A stretch of 48,047 nucleotides of DNA, from assembly GCA_017633255.1 (NCBI GenBank), contig JAGBPS010000043.1:1-48047 (forward strand), in the 5' to 3' direction. How positions within the stretch are numbered: position 1 is the first letter of the stretch; every line of letters begins with the position of its first letter. The stretch is from Bacteroidales bacterium (GTDB lineage Bacteria; Bacteroidota; Bacteroidia; Bacteroidales; WCHB1-69). The translations under genes and the position numbers were made by a program. A model generated the notes under the pieces. The model was not told the origin of the DNA. It was given only the letters and a program-made list of their open reading frames with translations, and did no database searches. Shown here one piece after another: positions 18,323-25,283 of this stretch.

Positions 18323-19498
18323 ATGAACAAAGTACACATCGGCATTTTCGGACGGAGAAACCAAGGAAAAAGCATGTTAATCAACGCATTGGCGGGACAG
18401 GACATTGCCATTGTGTCGGACGTGGCAGGCACCACCACCGACCCTGTGAAGAAAAGTATGGAGATTTTCGGCATAGGTCCCTGCGTTTTGGTGGACACCG
18501 CCGGACTGGACGACAGTGGCGAGGTGGGCGAGAAACGTGTGGCCAAAAGTTTAGAAAGTCTGAAAATCATCGATATAGCCCTGCTGCTTATCAGCAACAA
18601 TCAGTTGGGCAAGGAGGAGGAAGAAGTAATCCAGCAATTCAAACGATACGATTTACCCTATATAATAGTACATAACAAAGCCGACTTGCAGCCCATGACA
18701 GCATCCTGCCGTCAGCAATTGGAAAGCTTCGGTGCGCCTGTTGTGGAGTGCAGTGCCGCTACCAAGCAGGGAATGGAAGAATTGGTGCAGGCTATCGTCA
18801 AGACCACACCGGCTTCGGCCTATCGCCAAGAAAATCTTTTAGACGAAATCATCCACGAAGGCGAGACCATCGTGCTGGTGATGCCCCAGGATTCCGAAGC
18901 CCCCGAAGGAAGGCTGATTCTGCCACAAGTGCAAGTTATCCGCAATATCCTCGATAACAAAGCCATTGCCATCTGCCTGCAACCGTCAGAGTTATCCACC
19001 TATTTGGCTATCCACCAACCTGATTTGGTCATCACCGACAGCCAGGCCTTCAGAGAAGTCGCGAAAATCGTGCCGACCAGCATTCCGCTGACGGGTTTCA
19101 GCATCGTACTGGCCCGCTCGAAAGGCAACTTCGACAAATTCATCCAAGGCACGCAGCATCTGCGGCAGCTGCAAGATGGGGACACCATCTTGATGTTGGA
19201 ATCATGCACGCACCTCAGCTCCTGTGAGGACATTGGCCGACACAAACTGCCTCGGCTGATACAACAATTCACCGGGAAGAAGCTGAACTTCCAATTTGTC
19301 GCGGCATTGTCCCCTCTCCCCTCTTTAGACACCATCCAGATGGCCATCCAGTGTGGAGGGTGTATGGTGACTAAGCGCCAGCTAATGAACCGCATCAAAG
19401 AGATTACCGACAAAGGTATTCCAGTGAGCAACTACGGCATGACTCTGTCACTTGTTAACGGAATTTTCGACCGAGCCACTGAAATTTTCAGAAAATAA
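18323..19498 (+). CDS. hydF: [FeFe]-hydrogenase H-cluster maturation GTPase HydF
   Basis: HydF is the scaffold and carrier GTPase that delivers the diiron subcluster to apo-hydrogenase. This 391-residue protein has an N-terminal Era-like GTPase domain (GRRNQGKS at 9-16, DTAG for G3, HNKAD for G4) and a C-terminal Fe-S domain. In that domain CTH is followed about 50 residues later by QCGGCM, corresponding to the CxH...HCxxC cluster site with Gln replacing the second His. The ATG at 18323 is chosen because the GTPase fold begins there. hydE, hydG and a hydrogenase are absent nearby, so they must be elsewhere if the pathway works. Confidence 0.92.
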   Translation: MNKVHIGIFGRRNQGKSMLINALAGQDIAIVSDVAGTTTDPVKKSMEIFGIGPCVLVDTAGLDDSGEVGEKRVAKSLESLKIIDIALLLISNNQLGKEEEEVIQQFKRYDLPYIIVHNKADLQPMTASCRQQLESFGAPVVECSAATKQGMEELVQAIVKTTPASAYRQENLLDEIIHEGETIVLVMPQDSEAPEGRLILPQVQVIRNILDNKAIAICLQPSELSTYLAIHQPDLVITDSQAFREVAKIVPTSIPLTGFSIVLARSKGNFDKFIQGTQHLRQLQDGDTILMLESCTHLSSCEDIGRHKLPRLIQQFTGKKLNFQFVAALSPLPSLDTIQMAIQCGGCMVTKRQLMNRIKEITDKGIPVSNYGMTLSLVNGIFDRATEIFRK

Positions 19499-19505
19499 AG
19501 AAACA

Positions 19506-19523
19506 GGCTGACGCGAATCAGCC
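19506..19523. terminator. Hairpin between convergent hydF and four-helix gene
   Basis: GGCTGA-CGCGAA-TCAGCC just past the hydF stop, followed at a short distance by TATTTTTG. Probably a terminator for hydF. Confidence 0.55.
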
Positions 19524-19554
19524 CACGCTATTTTTGTTAAAAATTAATGATACT

Positions 19555-19989
19555 CTACATCATATCATTCAGTTCATCGATGTCATCCTCACGAGAGCTT
19601 CCGGGGGCAACCGAACGCTGGAGAGAGGCCACCAACGAACCGATCATCTTGGTCAGTTCCATCAACTGATTGCGAGAATAGTCCTTTTGTTCCGCATTGA
19701 TAGCATTGAGACCAGAGGCGATTTCTGTATAGACAACGCACTCTCTCACAGAGCTTTTAGCCATCTTCAGATAATAAACGAACTGAGCTTTATTGCGGGA
19801 TGAGCCCTCGGCAATATTCAATGCAATGCTCTGGGCTGACTTCAAAAACATGTCGCCTAAAGCCTCTTTCTTATCAGAAGGGAACATCGGAACAACGCCA
19901 TAGAGCCAGTTGATATAATCCAACGCTTTAGCGTAAATTCTCAAATCCTCGAATCTGAAAAAACTTACGGGGTTTTCTTGTTCACTCAT
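19555..19989 (-). CDS. Four-helix-bundle protein (23S rRNA intervening-sequence protein family)
   Basis: This 144-residue all-helical protein matches the TIGR02436/PF05635 family: FEDLRIYAKALDY near the start, then LGDMFLKSAQSIALNIAEGSSR, and a QFVYYLKMAKSSVRECV helix. Members assemble as pentamer-like helical bundles and are common in Bacteroidota; the function is not settled. The C-terminal tail is acidic (DDIDELND). It has its own TATATTTG promoter (20018-20025) and is divergent from hutH. Confidence 0.88.
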   Translation of the reverse strand: MSEQENPVSFFRFEDLRIYAKALDYINWLYGVVPMFPSDKKEALGDMFLKSAQSIALNIAEGSSRNKAQFVYYLKMAKSSVRECVVYTEIASGLNAINAEQKDYSRNQLMELTKMIGSLVASLQRSVAPGSSREDDIDELNDMM

Positions 19990-20017
19990 TTTTTGTGTTA
20001 TTTAAAATTTCATTCTG

Positions 20018-20025
20018 CAAATATA
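20018..20025 (-). promoter_or_regulatory. -7 element for the four-helix-bundle gene
   Basis: Minus-strand TATATTTG, 29 bases before the ATG at 19989. Confidence 0.6.
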
Positions 20026-20072
20026 AACATAATTTTTCAAACAAACACACTTTTGCGATAAAAAAAATTTTT

Positions 20073-20080
20073 TATCTTTG
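20073..20080 (+). promoter_or_regulatory. -7 element for hutH
   Basis: TATCTTTG with a TTTTG box about 17 bases upstream (20051-20055), 35 bases before the hutH ATG. This position rules out the open frame's earlier start at 19995. Confidence 0.7.
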
Positions 20081-20114
20081 CATCCTTGAAAATAATGTCA
20101 AAAAAATATATAAT

Positions 20115-21611
20115 ATGAAGAAACATCAAATCTCCTCAGAACTGATCAACCTTGAGATTATCAAGAAGATTCTGGACAAAAAAATCAAGCTGGAACTTTC
20201 GGAAGAAGCGACGGCTGCCATTGAAAAATGCCGCAACTATCTGGATGAAAAAATGAAAAACAGCAAGGTGCCCGTCTACGGTGTCACCACTGGTTTCGGC
20301 TCATTGTGCAACACCAGCATTTCCAGCAAGGATCTTTCCACCCTGCAAAAGAATCTCGTGATGTCTCACGCTTGCGGTTTCGGCGAAGAAGTGCCTCAGG
20401 AAATCGTTCGCATTATGCTGCTGCTGAAGGTTCAGTCCCTGTCGTACGGACATTCCGGTGCACAGTTAGTCACCATCCAGCGACTGATTGATTTTTTCAA
20501 CAATGGCGTATATCCCGTGGTGTATCAGCAAGGTTCACTGGGAGCTTCCGGCGACTTGGCTCCGCTGGCACATCTCTGTCTGCCCTTGATCGGCATGGGA
20601 GAAGTTTATTACAGAGGAAAGAAATACGCCGCTGAAGAAATCAACAAGAAATTCGGCTGGGAGCCTATCACACTAAAATCCAAAGAAGGTTTGGCCCTGC
20701 TGAACGGCACACAGTTCATGAGCAGCTACGCCGTATGGTTGCTGCTGAAAGCCGAGAAACTCTCATGGTTGGCCGACATCATCGGAACAGTATCTTTGGA
20801 AGCTTTCGACGGCCGTATCGAGCCCTTCAACCTCAACGTGCATCTGGTGAGACCTCATGTGGGACAGATTTTGACCGCCACCCATATCAGCCATCTGCTG
20901 GAAGGCTCCGAAATCATCAAGAGAGAGAAGAAACACGTTCAAGACCCATACTCTTTCCGCTGCATGCCGCAGGTTCACGGTGCCAGCAAAGACTCCATCC
21001 AGCATGTTAAAAATGTGGTGGAGACCGAAATCAACTCCGTGACCGACAACCCCACTGTTTTCCCCGACGAAGACCTCATCATCTCTGCCGGCAACTTCCA
21101 CGGACAGCCGCTGGCCTTGGTACTGGACTTCTTGGCAATGGCAATGGCTGAACTGGGCAATATCTCCGAACGCCGTATTTATCAATTAATTGCCGGTAAA
21201 CGCGAACTGCCTTCCTTCCTGGTGAAGAACCCCGGACTGAACTCAGGCTTCATGATTCCGCAATACACCGCCGCTTCTATCGTGAACCAGAACAAGGCAT
21301 TCACCATGCCCTGCTCCACCGACTCCGTAGAATCCTCACAAGGACAGGAAGACCATGTGAGTATGGGTGCCAACGCCGCTACCAAGTGCTATCTGGTGGT
21401 CAACAATGTGGAGAAGATTCTGGCTATCGAACTGTTCAACGCCGCCCAGGCACTGGAATTCCGCAAACCACTGAAATCATCACCCTTCATCGAAGAATTT
21501 GTGGCCAGTTTCCGCAAGACCGTTCCGTTTGTGGAGAACGACCGCTACATGCATGAGCTGATGGTGAAAGCGCAAGAGTTCGTGCAGGGAGTGGAAGTGG
21601 TGATCAGTTGA
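20115..21611 (+). CDS. hutH: Histidine ammonia-lyase
   Basis: The enzyme deaminates L-histidine to urocanate, the first step of histidine breakdown. The 498-residue length is normal. GSLGASGDLAP carries the Ala144-Ser145-Gly146 tripeptide that cyclises into the MIO cofactor. NLVMSHACGFGEE contains the Ser-His pair typical of histidine-specific rather than tyrosine- or phenylalanine-specific lyases. YGVTTGFGSL is the conserved N-terminal active-site loop. ATG at 20115 is chosen because the promoter lies between it and the earlier in-frame start. No hutU, hutI or glutamate formiminotransferase gene is adjacent, which is unusual for a catabolic operon. Confidence 0.93.
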   Translation: MKKHQISSELINLEIIKKILDKKIKLELSEEATAAIEKCRNYLDEKMKNSKVPVYGVTTGFGSLCNTSISSKDLSTLQKNLVMSHACGFGEEVPQEIVRIMLLLKVQSLSYGHSGAQLVTIQRLIDFFNNGVYPVVYQQGSLGASGDLAPLAHLCLPLIGMGEVYYRGKKYAAEEINKKFGWEPITLKSKEGLALLNGTQFMSSYAVWLLLKAEKLSWLADIIGTVSLEAFDGRIEPFNLNVHLVRPHVGQILTATHISHLLEGSEIIKREKKHVQDPYSFRCMPQVHGASKDSIQHVKNVVETEINSVTDNPTVFPDEDLIISAGNFHGQPLALVLDFLAMAMAELGNISERRIYQLIAGKRELPSFLVKNPGLNSGFMIPQYTAASIVNQNKAFTMPCSTDSVESSQGQEDHVSMGANAATKCYLVVNNVEKILAIELFNAAQALEFRKPLKSSPFIEEFVASFRKTVPFVENDRYMHELMVKAQEFVQGVEVVIS

Positions 21612-21660
21612 CAGTTAACAGTTGACAGTTAACAGTTGATAATTGACAGTTGACAATTAA
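21609..21660 (+). repeat. Period-7 array starting at the hutH stop
   Basis: Units such as ACAGTTG, ACAGTTA, ACAGTTG, ATAATTG, ACAGTTG, ACAATTA. The stop codon TGA is itself part of the array. Confidence 0.7.
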
Positions 21661-21663
21661 TAT

Positions 21664-21696
21664 AGAGGTGGGAATGTTATTTCCGCCTCTTTTTTT
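21664..21696 (+). terminator. Terminator after hutH
   Basis: AGAGGTGGGAA pairs with TTTCCGCCTCT (two G-T pairs), followed by seven T residues. The T run nearly abuts the next promoter at 21698. Confidence 0.85.
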
Positions 21697-21697
21697 G

Positions 21698-21705
21698 TAT
21701 TTTTG
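21698..21705 (+). promoter_or_regulatory. -7 element for the cupin-thioesterase pair
   Basis: TATTTTTG, 19 bases before the cupin ATG, giving a very short leader. Confidence 0.65.
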
Positions 21706-21724
21706 CATTTTAATATCAGAAAAA

Positions 21725-22069
21725 ATGATCAAGTACAAAAAGAACATTGCCATAAGCGTTGTGGAAAACAGCGGCAATATTGAAGGAAGAATTTCCAAAG
21801 ACATCATTCTCACGCCCGAGGAGATGTTGGACAAGGCATTGATGTTCAACGTTATCACCCTTCCTTCGGGCAGCAGAATCAAAGAACATTCACATCAGCC
21901 GGATGCCGAAATCTATTACATGCTGGAAGGCGAGGCCATCGTGACCGACAATGACACACAAGCGGTGATCCATGCCGGCGATGTGGTCTTTACCGGCAAT
22001 GGCGACAGGCACAGCATCACCAACAACAGCGGCAAAGACATCCGCTTTCTGGCCTGCATTCTCAAATAA
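21725..22069 (+). CDS. Small cupin-domain protein
   Basis: This 114-residue protein is a single cupin barrel. Motif 1 reads IKEHSHQPDAEIYYMLEGEA, with the His, His and Glu metal ligands; motif 2 reads GDVVFTGNGDRHSITN, with the fourth His. A bound metal ion is likely. The substrate cannot be inferred from the sequence. The ATG at 21725 follows the promoter at 21698 by a suitable distance; the earlier in-frame start at 21650 would lie upstream of the hutH terminator. The thioesterase gene begins 32 bases downstream, so the two are probably cotranscribed. Confidence 0.85.
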   Translation: MIKYKKNIAISVVENSGNIEGRISKDIILTPEEMLDKALMFNVITLPSGSRIKEHSHQPDAEIYYMLEGEAIVTDNDTQAVIHAGDVVFTGNGDRHSITNNSGKDIRFLACILK

Positions 22070-22101
22070 TCAGCAATTTTTAAAAACATAAACGATATCC
22101 C

Positions 22102-22617
22102 ATGAGAACCATCATCAACCCGTGGATTGGCAATACGCACGGTTACAATTGTTTCGGCTGCAACCCCAACAACCCTTTGGGGGTACACATGCACTTTTAC
22201 TGGGACGGCGAGCAGGTTATTTCTGTTTGGAAAGCCAACCCCAACTTTGTCAGCTGGGTAGACACGCTGCATGGCGGCATCCAAGCCACCTTGTTGGATG
22301 AGATATGCGGATGGGTGGTCTTTTACCAACTCCAGACCGCCGGTGTGACTGCCAAAATGGAGATGCGCTACCGCAAGAACGTCAACACCACCTGGCCTTA
22401 CATTATGCTTACTGCCAAGCTGGTGGAGCAGAAAAGAAACATCGCGGTGGTACACGGGGAAATCCGCAATCCCGACGGGGAGCTTTGTGCCGAATGCACC
22501 TGCACCTATTTCCTATACCCCACTGAGAAAGCCATTGAGATGGGTTACGAGCACACCCACCTGGGAGAAGAGGAAGTGACTTTGGAAGAGGCGATAAAGC
22601 ACGTTACAATTTCATAG
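22102..22617 (+). CDS. PaaI-like hotdog-fold acyl-CoA thioesterase
   Basis: This 171-residue protein belongs to the hotdog-fold thioesterases. NCFGCNPNNPLGVHMHF is the N-terminal signature seen in PaaI/YbgC-like members, and DTLHGGIQATLLDE carries the HGG-x-DE catalytic segment. The reaction is probably hydrolysis of a small or aromatic acyl-CoA; the substrate is unknown. It follows the cupin gene in an apparent operon. Its last 14 bases overlap the end of the convergent lipoprotein gene (22604-22996), so the two 3' ends are shared. Confidence 0.88.
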   Translation: MRTIINPWIGNTHGYNCFGCNPNNPLGVHMHFYWDGEQVISVWKANPNFVSWVDTLHGGIQATLLDEICGWVVFYQLQTAGVTAKMEMRYRKNVNTTWPYIMLTAKLVEQKRNIAVVHGEIRNPDGELCAECTCTYFLYPTEKAIEMGYEHTHLGEEEVTLEEAIKHVTIS

Positions 22618-22996
22618 TCTTCAATTTAAAATAATAGCCCTCCATATCCAACTGTTTACCATTATTGGAGAGTTTAATCTCATAATCGTAGATTACCTCA
22701 TCATCGTAAATCACTGATAATTTTGTCATGCTGTCATTGACAGTCCATCTTATTTCGTCACCGTCCCATGAGCCGGAACCGTTTGCATCAAAACGCAAAA
22801 CCATACCTTCATACTCTTCCTGTCGTACCCATACAGGAGCAGTCTTATGTTCAGCGACAGTATTGTAATAACCTTCTACAACCTCCCACGAGCCGACAAG
22901 TTCACTTGTCGACATCTGAGGTGATTTGTCCTTTTTACAAGCTGTAAACAGCATGGCAAAACATACGAGGATAATAATAAAAACATTAACTCTCAT
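22604..22996 (-). CDS. Small lipoprotein, lipocalin-like
   Basis: This 130-residue lipoprotein has a signal peptide ending MLFTAC and a KKDKSP start after the Cys. A LVGSWEVVEGYY segment and later beta-strand pattern (MVLRFDANGSGSW, YEIKLSNNGKQLDMEG) resemble small lipocalin-like lipoproteins of Bacteroidota; the family assignment is tentative. I choose the ATG at 22996; a TTG nine bases earlier is less likely. It is convergent with and slightly overlaps the thioesterase gene. Confidence 0.75.
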   Translation of the reverse strand: MRVNVFIIILVCFAMLFTACKKDKSPQMSTSELVGSWEVVEGYYNTVAEHKTAPVWVRQEEYEGMVLRFDANGSGSWDGDEIRWTVNDSMTKLSVIYDDEVIYDYEIKLSNNGKQLDMEGYYFKLKTMKL

Positions 22997-23042
22997 AACT
23001 TTCAATTTAATAATACGACCATCAATATAACAGTGGTAAATT

Positions 23043-23150
23043 CTAATGACTGATCACGCGCTTGTACACAGACATGAGATCGGCTGTTTCAATGGGAAAG
23101 AGGCGATTAAACACATAGTACAACACGGAAAGACTTCCTAAAACTTCGTC
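23043..23150 (-). pseudogene. Orphan T9SS sorting-tail relic A
   Basis: On the minus strand a frame ends FPIETADLMSVYKRVISH and a TAG at 23043, matching the real tail of the 25284 gene (FRIETADYMSVRKCIVNH). The upstream part (DEVLGSLSVLYYVF) faintly resembles DVSSLENGVYFF. There is no body or start codon, so this is a fragment without its gene. Confidence 0.6.
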
Positions 23151-23178
23151 AATAGCGTGTGTCACAAAAAGGAGATAA

Positions 23179-24072
23179 TTACTTGGTATATTCGTATTCG
23201 GTCATGCCAGAATATCCAGAATAACTGCCCCCACTCCAAGCTTCAACGAATGATTTTCTATAACTGACAGGATATTGTCCCTCGTAGGAATAATCATACG
23301 TTACCTTATAATAATCACTACCGTTATTCCAACGTTCTATACTTTCCACAATATTGTTTTTGGAGCGGTTTGATACAATTGACACATCTACATCTGAAAA
23401 GCCCAGGAAAGGATTCTTTTTGTTGTCATATTTCGCTTCCCAAGTATATTCCTCATATTCTCCGTCATACTCGGTGATGAGCGCTTTTGTGACATTTCCC
23501 TTTTCCCAGGTTAAACTTATAGTCGTGACCTCCTCCACACCTCCTTTGCCCTCCTTGGCCTTTCTCTTGTTATATTTCGCAACGGCCTCATTGAGCTCTC
23601 TCGGCATAATAAAATCCAAAGCCATCAAATTGTCCTTTTCTCCGGAAGACTTGTAATAATCGTCATCCAACCATTTACTTTCAATTTTACTTATTTTTCC
23701 GTCTTTATACGTGAAAGTGTAAATGCAGTAAAGAATATTATCATCATAACAGTTGGCTTCTTTCAATTTATACCCATCATATTTGAATTCGACATATTCA
23801 TTGTGAGTATAATCATTTATTTTCACCAAACGTTTATTGTCGTACGTATAATTGTTGGTACGATAGATAGAGTTTCCTGAATAATAATCAATCTTTTCGA
23901 GGGTATTGTTTTTATTCCATGTCCATACCTCATCAATCGACTTAACTCCATCAGAATTAGTATGATAAATCTTGCTGATTTTTTTTGAGGGATTGTACAC
24001 GCCCTCCTTATGGCAAGCTGTGCAAAGCATGGCGAGACATGCCACAAAAAAGATTGCTGTAATTTTTTTCAT
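23179..24072 (-). CDS. Lipoprotein with repetitive aromatic strand pattern
   Basis: This 297-residue lipoprotein has a signal peptide ending AMLCTAC and a HKEG start after the Cys. The body has strand-like repeats such as WTWNKNNTLEKIDYYSG, YTYDNKRLVKINDY and FKYDGYKLKEANCYD, resembling the DUF4595-type lipoproteins in Bacteroidota whose repeats recall YD/RHS-like hairpins. The function is unknown. The ATG at 24072 follows a leader shared with the lipoprotein at 24634-25092; an in-frame GTG at 24102 lies within that leader and is rejected. Downstream is an orphan T9SS tail. Confidence 0.8.
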   Translation of the reverse strand: MKKITAIFFVACLAMLCTACHKEGVYNPSKKISKIYHTNSDGVKSIDEVWTWNKNNTLEKIDYYSGNSIYRTNNYTYDNKRLVKINDYTHNEYVEFKYDGYKLKEANCYDDNILYCIYTFTYKDGKISKIESKWLDDDYYKSSGEKDNLMALDFIMPRELNEAVAKYNKRKAKEGKGGVEEVTTISLTWEKGNVTKALITEYDGEYEEYTWEAKYDNKKNPFLGFSDVDVSIVSNRSKNNIVESIERWNNGSDYYKVTYDYSYEGQYPVSYRKSFVEAWSGGSYSGYSGMTEYEYTK

Positions 24073-24082
24073 AATAAACAGA

Positions 24083-24215
24083 GCTGTTTTCCCATCGCCC
24101 ACATCGGTTTTTACATGAAATAAGATTTATAAACGCAAAGTTATATCTTTTTTGTACAGGATTTGTGTCATAAACATTGCCCAGATAGGGCTATATGCCC
24201 ATATCGGGCGTGTCT
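24083..24215 (-). promoter_or_regulatory. Promoter, operator and leader block, copy A
   Basis: Reading toward the lipoprotein gene: palindromic TGCCC/GGGC elements (24178-24211), the -7 element TAACTTTG (24136-24143), and a 38-base leader (24083-24120) identical to 25105-25142. The operator overlaps the last codons of the XRE gene. Similarity with copy B extends over about 130 bases. Confidence 0.75.
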
Positions 24216-24424
24216 TTAAGCAATTTCGAATACACCTCAAAAAAATCAACACCCAAGGCATACGAAATATGCAACAATTGCTGGGTATCAATTACACTTT
24301 TCTGAAAAATCTTATTGATGGTGCGCGGATGCACGTTAATACGTTCTGCCAACCAACGGTTAGTTCTACCTTGTCGGCGTAACTCATTCAGAATGAGCGA
24401 ACCTATATGCACACTATCCTTCAT
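24191..24424 (-). CDS. Small XRE-family helix-turn-helix regulator
   Basis: This 77-residue protein is essentially one HTH domain: IGSLILNELRRQGRTNRWLAERI is helix 1-2, and HPRTINKIFQKSVIDTQQLL covers the recognition helix. It ends KLLKDTPDMGI. ATG at 24424 is preferred over the TTG at 24433. Its last codons are part of a palindrome (24193-24211) that recurs upstream of the lipoprotein at 24634-25092. That position suggests it controls the lipoprotein downstream of it and perhaps the other copy. Direction of control is unknown. Confidence 0.85.
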   Translation of the reverse strand: MKDSVHIGSLILNELRRQGRTNRWLAERINVHPRTINKIFQKSVIDTQQLLHISYALGVDFFEVYSKLLKDTPDMGI

Positions 24425-24482
24425 CGCTGTCAATTTTTTTGGGTCATTTTCCTAAAAAAAATTTATAGTAACAGATTTGATT

Positions 24483-24548
24483 TTAGTGATTTACAATACA
24501 CTTGCTCCCTGACATACGATTGGCTGTTTAGATGTGGAAGAACTAAAC
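24483..24548 (-). pseudogene. Orphan T9SS sorting-tail relic B
   Basis: On the minus strand the frame ends TANRMSGSKCIVNH and TAA at 24483, matching TADYMSVRKCIVNH of the 25284 gene, with in-frame TAG and TAA codons just upstream. The similarity continues past the stop (TTGATTTTAGTGA on the plus strand). It is a non-coding fragment of the same tail. Confidence 0.75.
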
Positions 24549-24633
24549 TCACTACCCATATACCTCATGTATAATATGTTATTAACGGTTGGGGGTAGCC
24601 GCCGCTCTTGCAAGCACACTGCCATAATTTGTG

Positions 24634-25092
24634 TTAAAGCAATGTGAAAACCTCGTTGCTTATGGTCTTATTATCCCGCGTGCCGCTGGCATAACCTTCA
24701 CTCGGTGAAATAAAATACAGAGACAAGGAGCCCGATGTACTATATGACATGGTTTCTCCCGAATATGAAGAACGGTAAGTAAAACTCACATTGTATGTAA
24801 AAGTGGCACCATTATCACTATTCTTGGCATAACTCACACTTTTAGAGGTCAATTGAAAATTGGGATATAAGGTTGAGTACTTTGCTGTCACATTCCAGGA
24901 AGAGCCATCATAAGAGAAATTAACATGATTGGACAAACCTTGAAATGTTTTTCCTGATGTCGCGTCCAAGGTTGGTGCATAGCCGCTATAAGAAGTTGAA
25001 TTATCTCCTGACACTTTCTCTTTTTTGCAAGAAACTGTCACTAAACCCATTGAAAGCAGTAATGCAAATAGAAAAATGAAATATTTTTTCAT
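24634..25092 (-). CDS. Small Ser/Tyr-rich lipoprotein
   Basis: This 152-residue lipoprotein has a signal peptide ending GLVTVSC and KKEKVS after the Cys. The mature part is rich in Ser, Thr and Tyr and has alternating strand-like pattern (FTYNVSFTYRSSYSGETMSY). No family is recognised. The start at 25092 is supported by the leader and the -7 element of copy B at 25158. The gene lies between relic B and the leader block. Confidence 0.8.
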   Translation of the reverse strand: MKKYFIFLFALLLSMGLVTVSCKKEKVSGDNSTSYSGYAPTLDATSGKTFQGLSNHVNFSYDGSSWNVTAKYSTLYPNFQLTSKSVSYAKNSDNGATFTYNVSFTYRSSYSGETMSYSTSGSLSLYFISPSEGYASGTRDNKTISNEVFTLL

Positions 25093-25104
25093 AAATTGCC
25101 AAAG

Positions 25105-25240
25105 GCTGTTTTCCCATCGCCCACATCGGTTTTTACATGAAAACTGATTTGAATGTGCAAAGTTATACCTTTTTGTGTAGGATTCATGTCATAAGCATTG
25201 CCCAAATAAGGCAATATGCCCATATCGGGCATATCACCAT
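25105..25240 (-). promoter_or_regulatory. Promoter, operator and leader block, copy B
   Basis: A 38-base leader identical to copy A (25105-25142), -7 element TAACTTTG (25158-25165), a first palindrome with arms ATTGCC/GGCAAT (25197-25215), a second with arms ATATGCCC/GGGCATAT (25214-25234) and a half site ending at 25242. It ends about 42 bases from the T9SS gene stop. Confidence 0.75.
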
Positions 25241-25283
25241 ATCAGGCATATCTTTTAATACTTAAATAGTATTTGACTTGATT

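Noticed and set aside
19995..20114. N-terminal extension of hutH
   Set aside because: It contains the promoter and matches no ammonia-lyase N-terminus.
23179..24102. GTG start at 24102 for the lipoprotein
   Set aside because: It lies in the leader shared with the other lipoprotein, where the frame is not kept, and it would bury the signal peptide.
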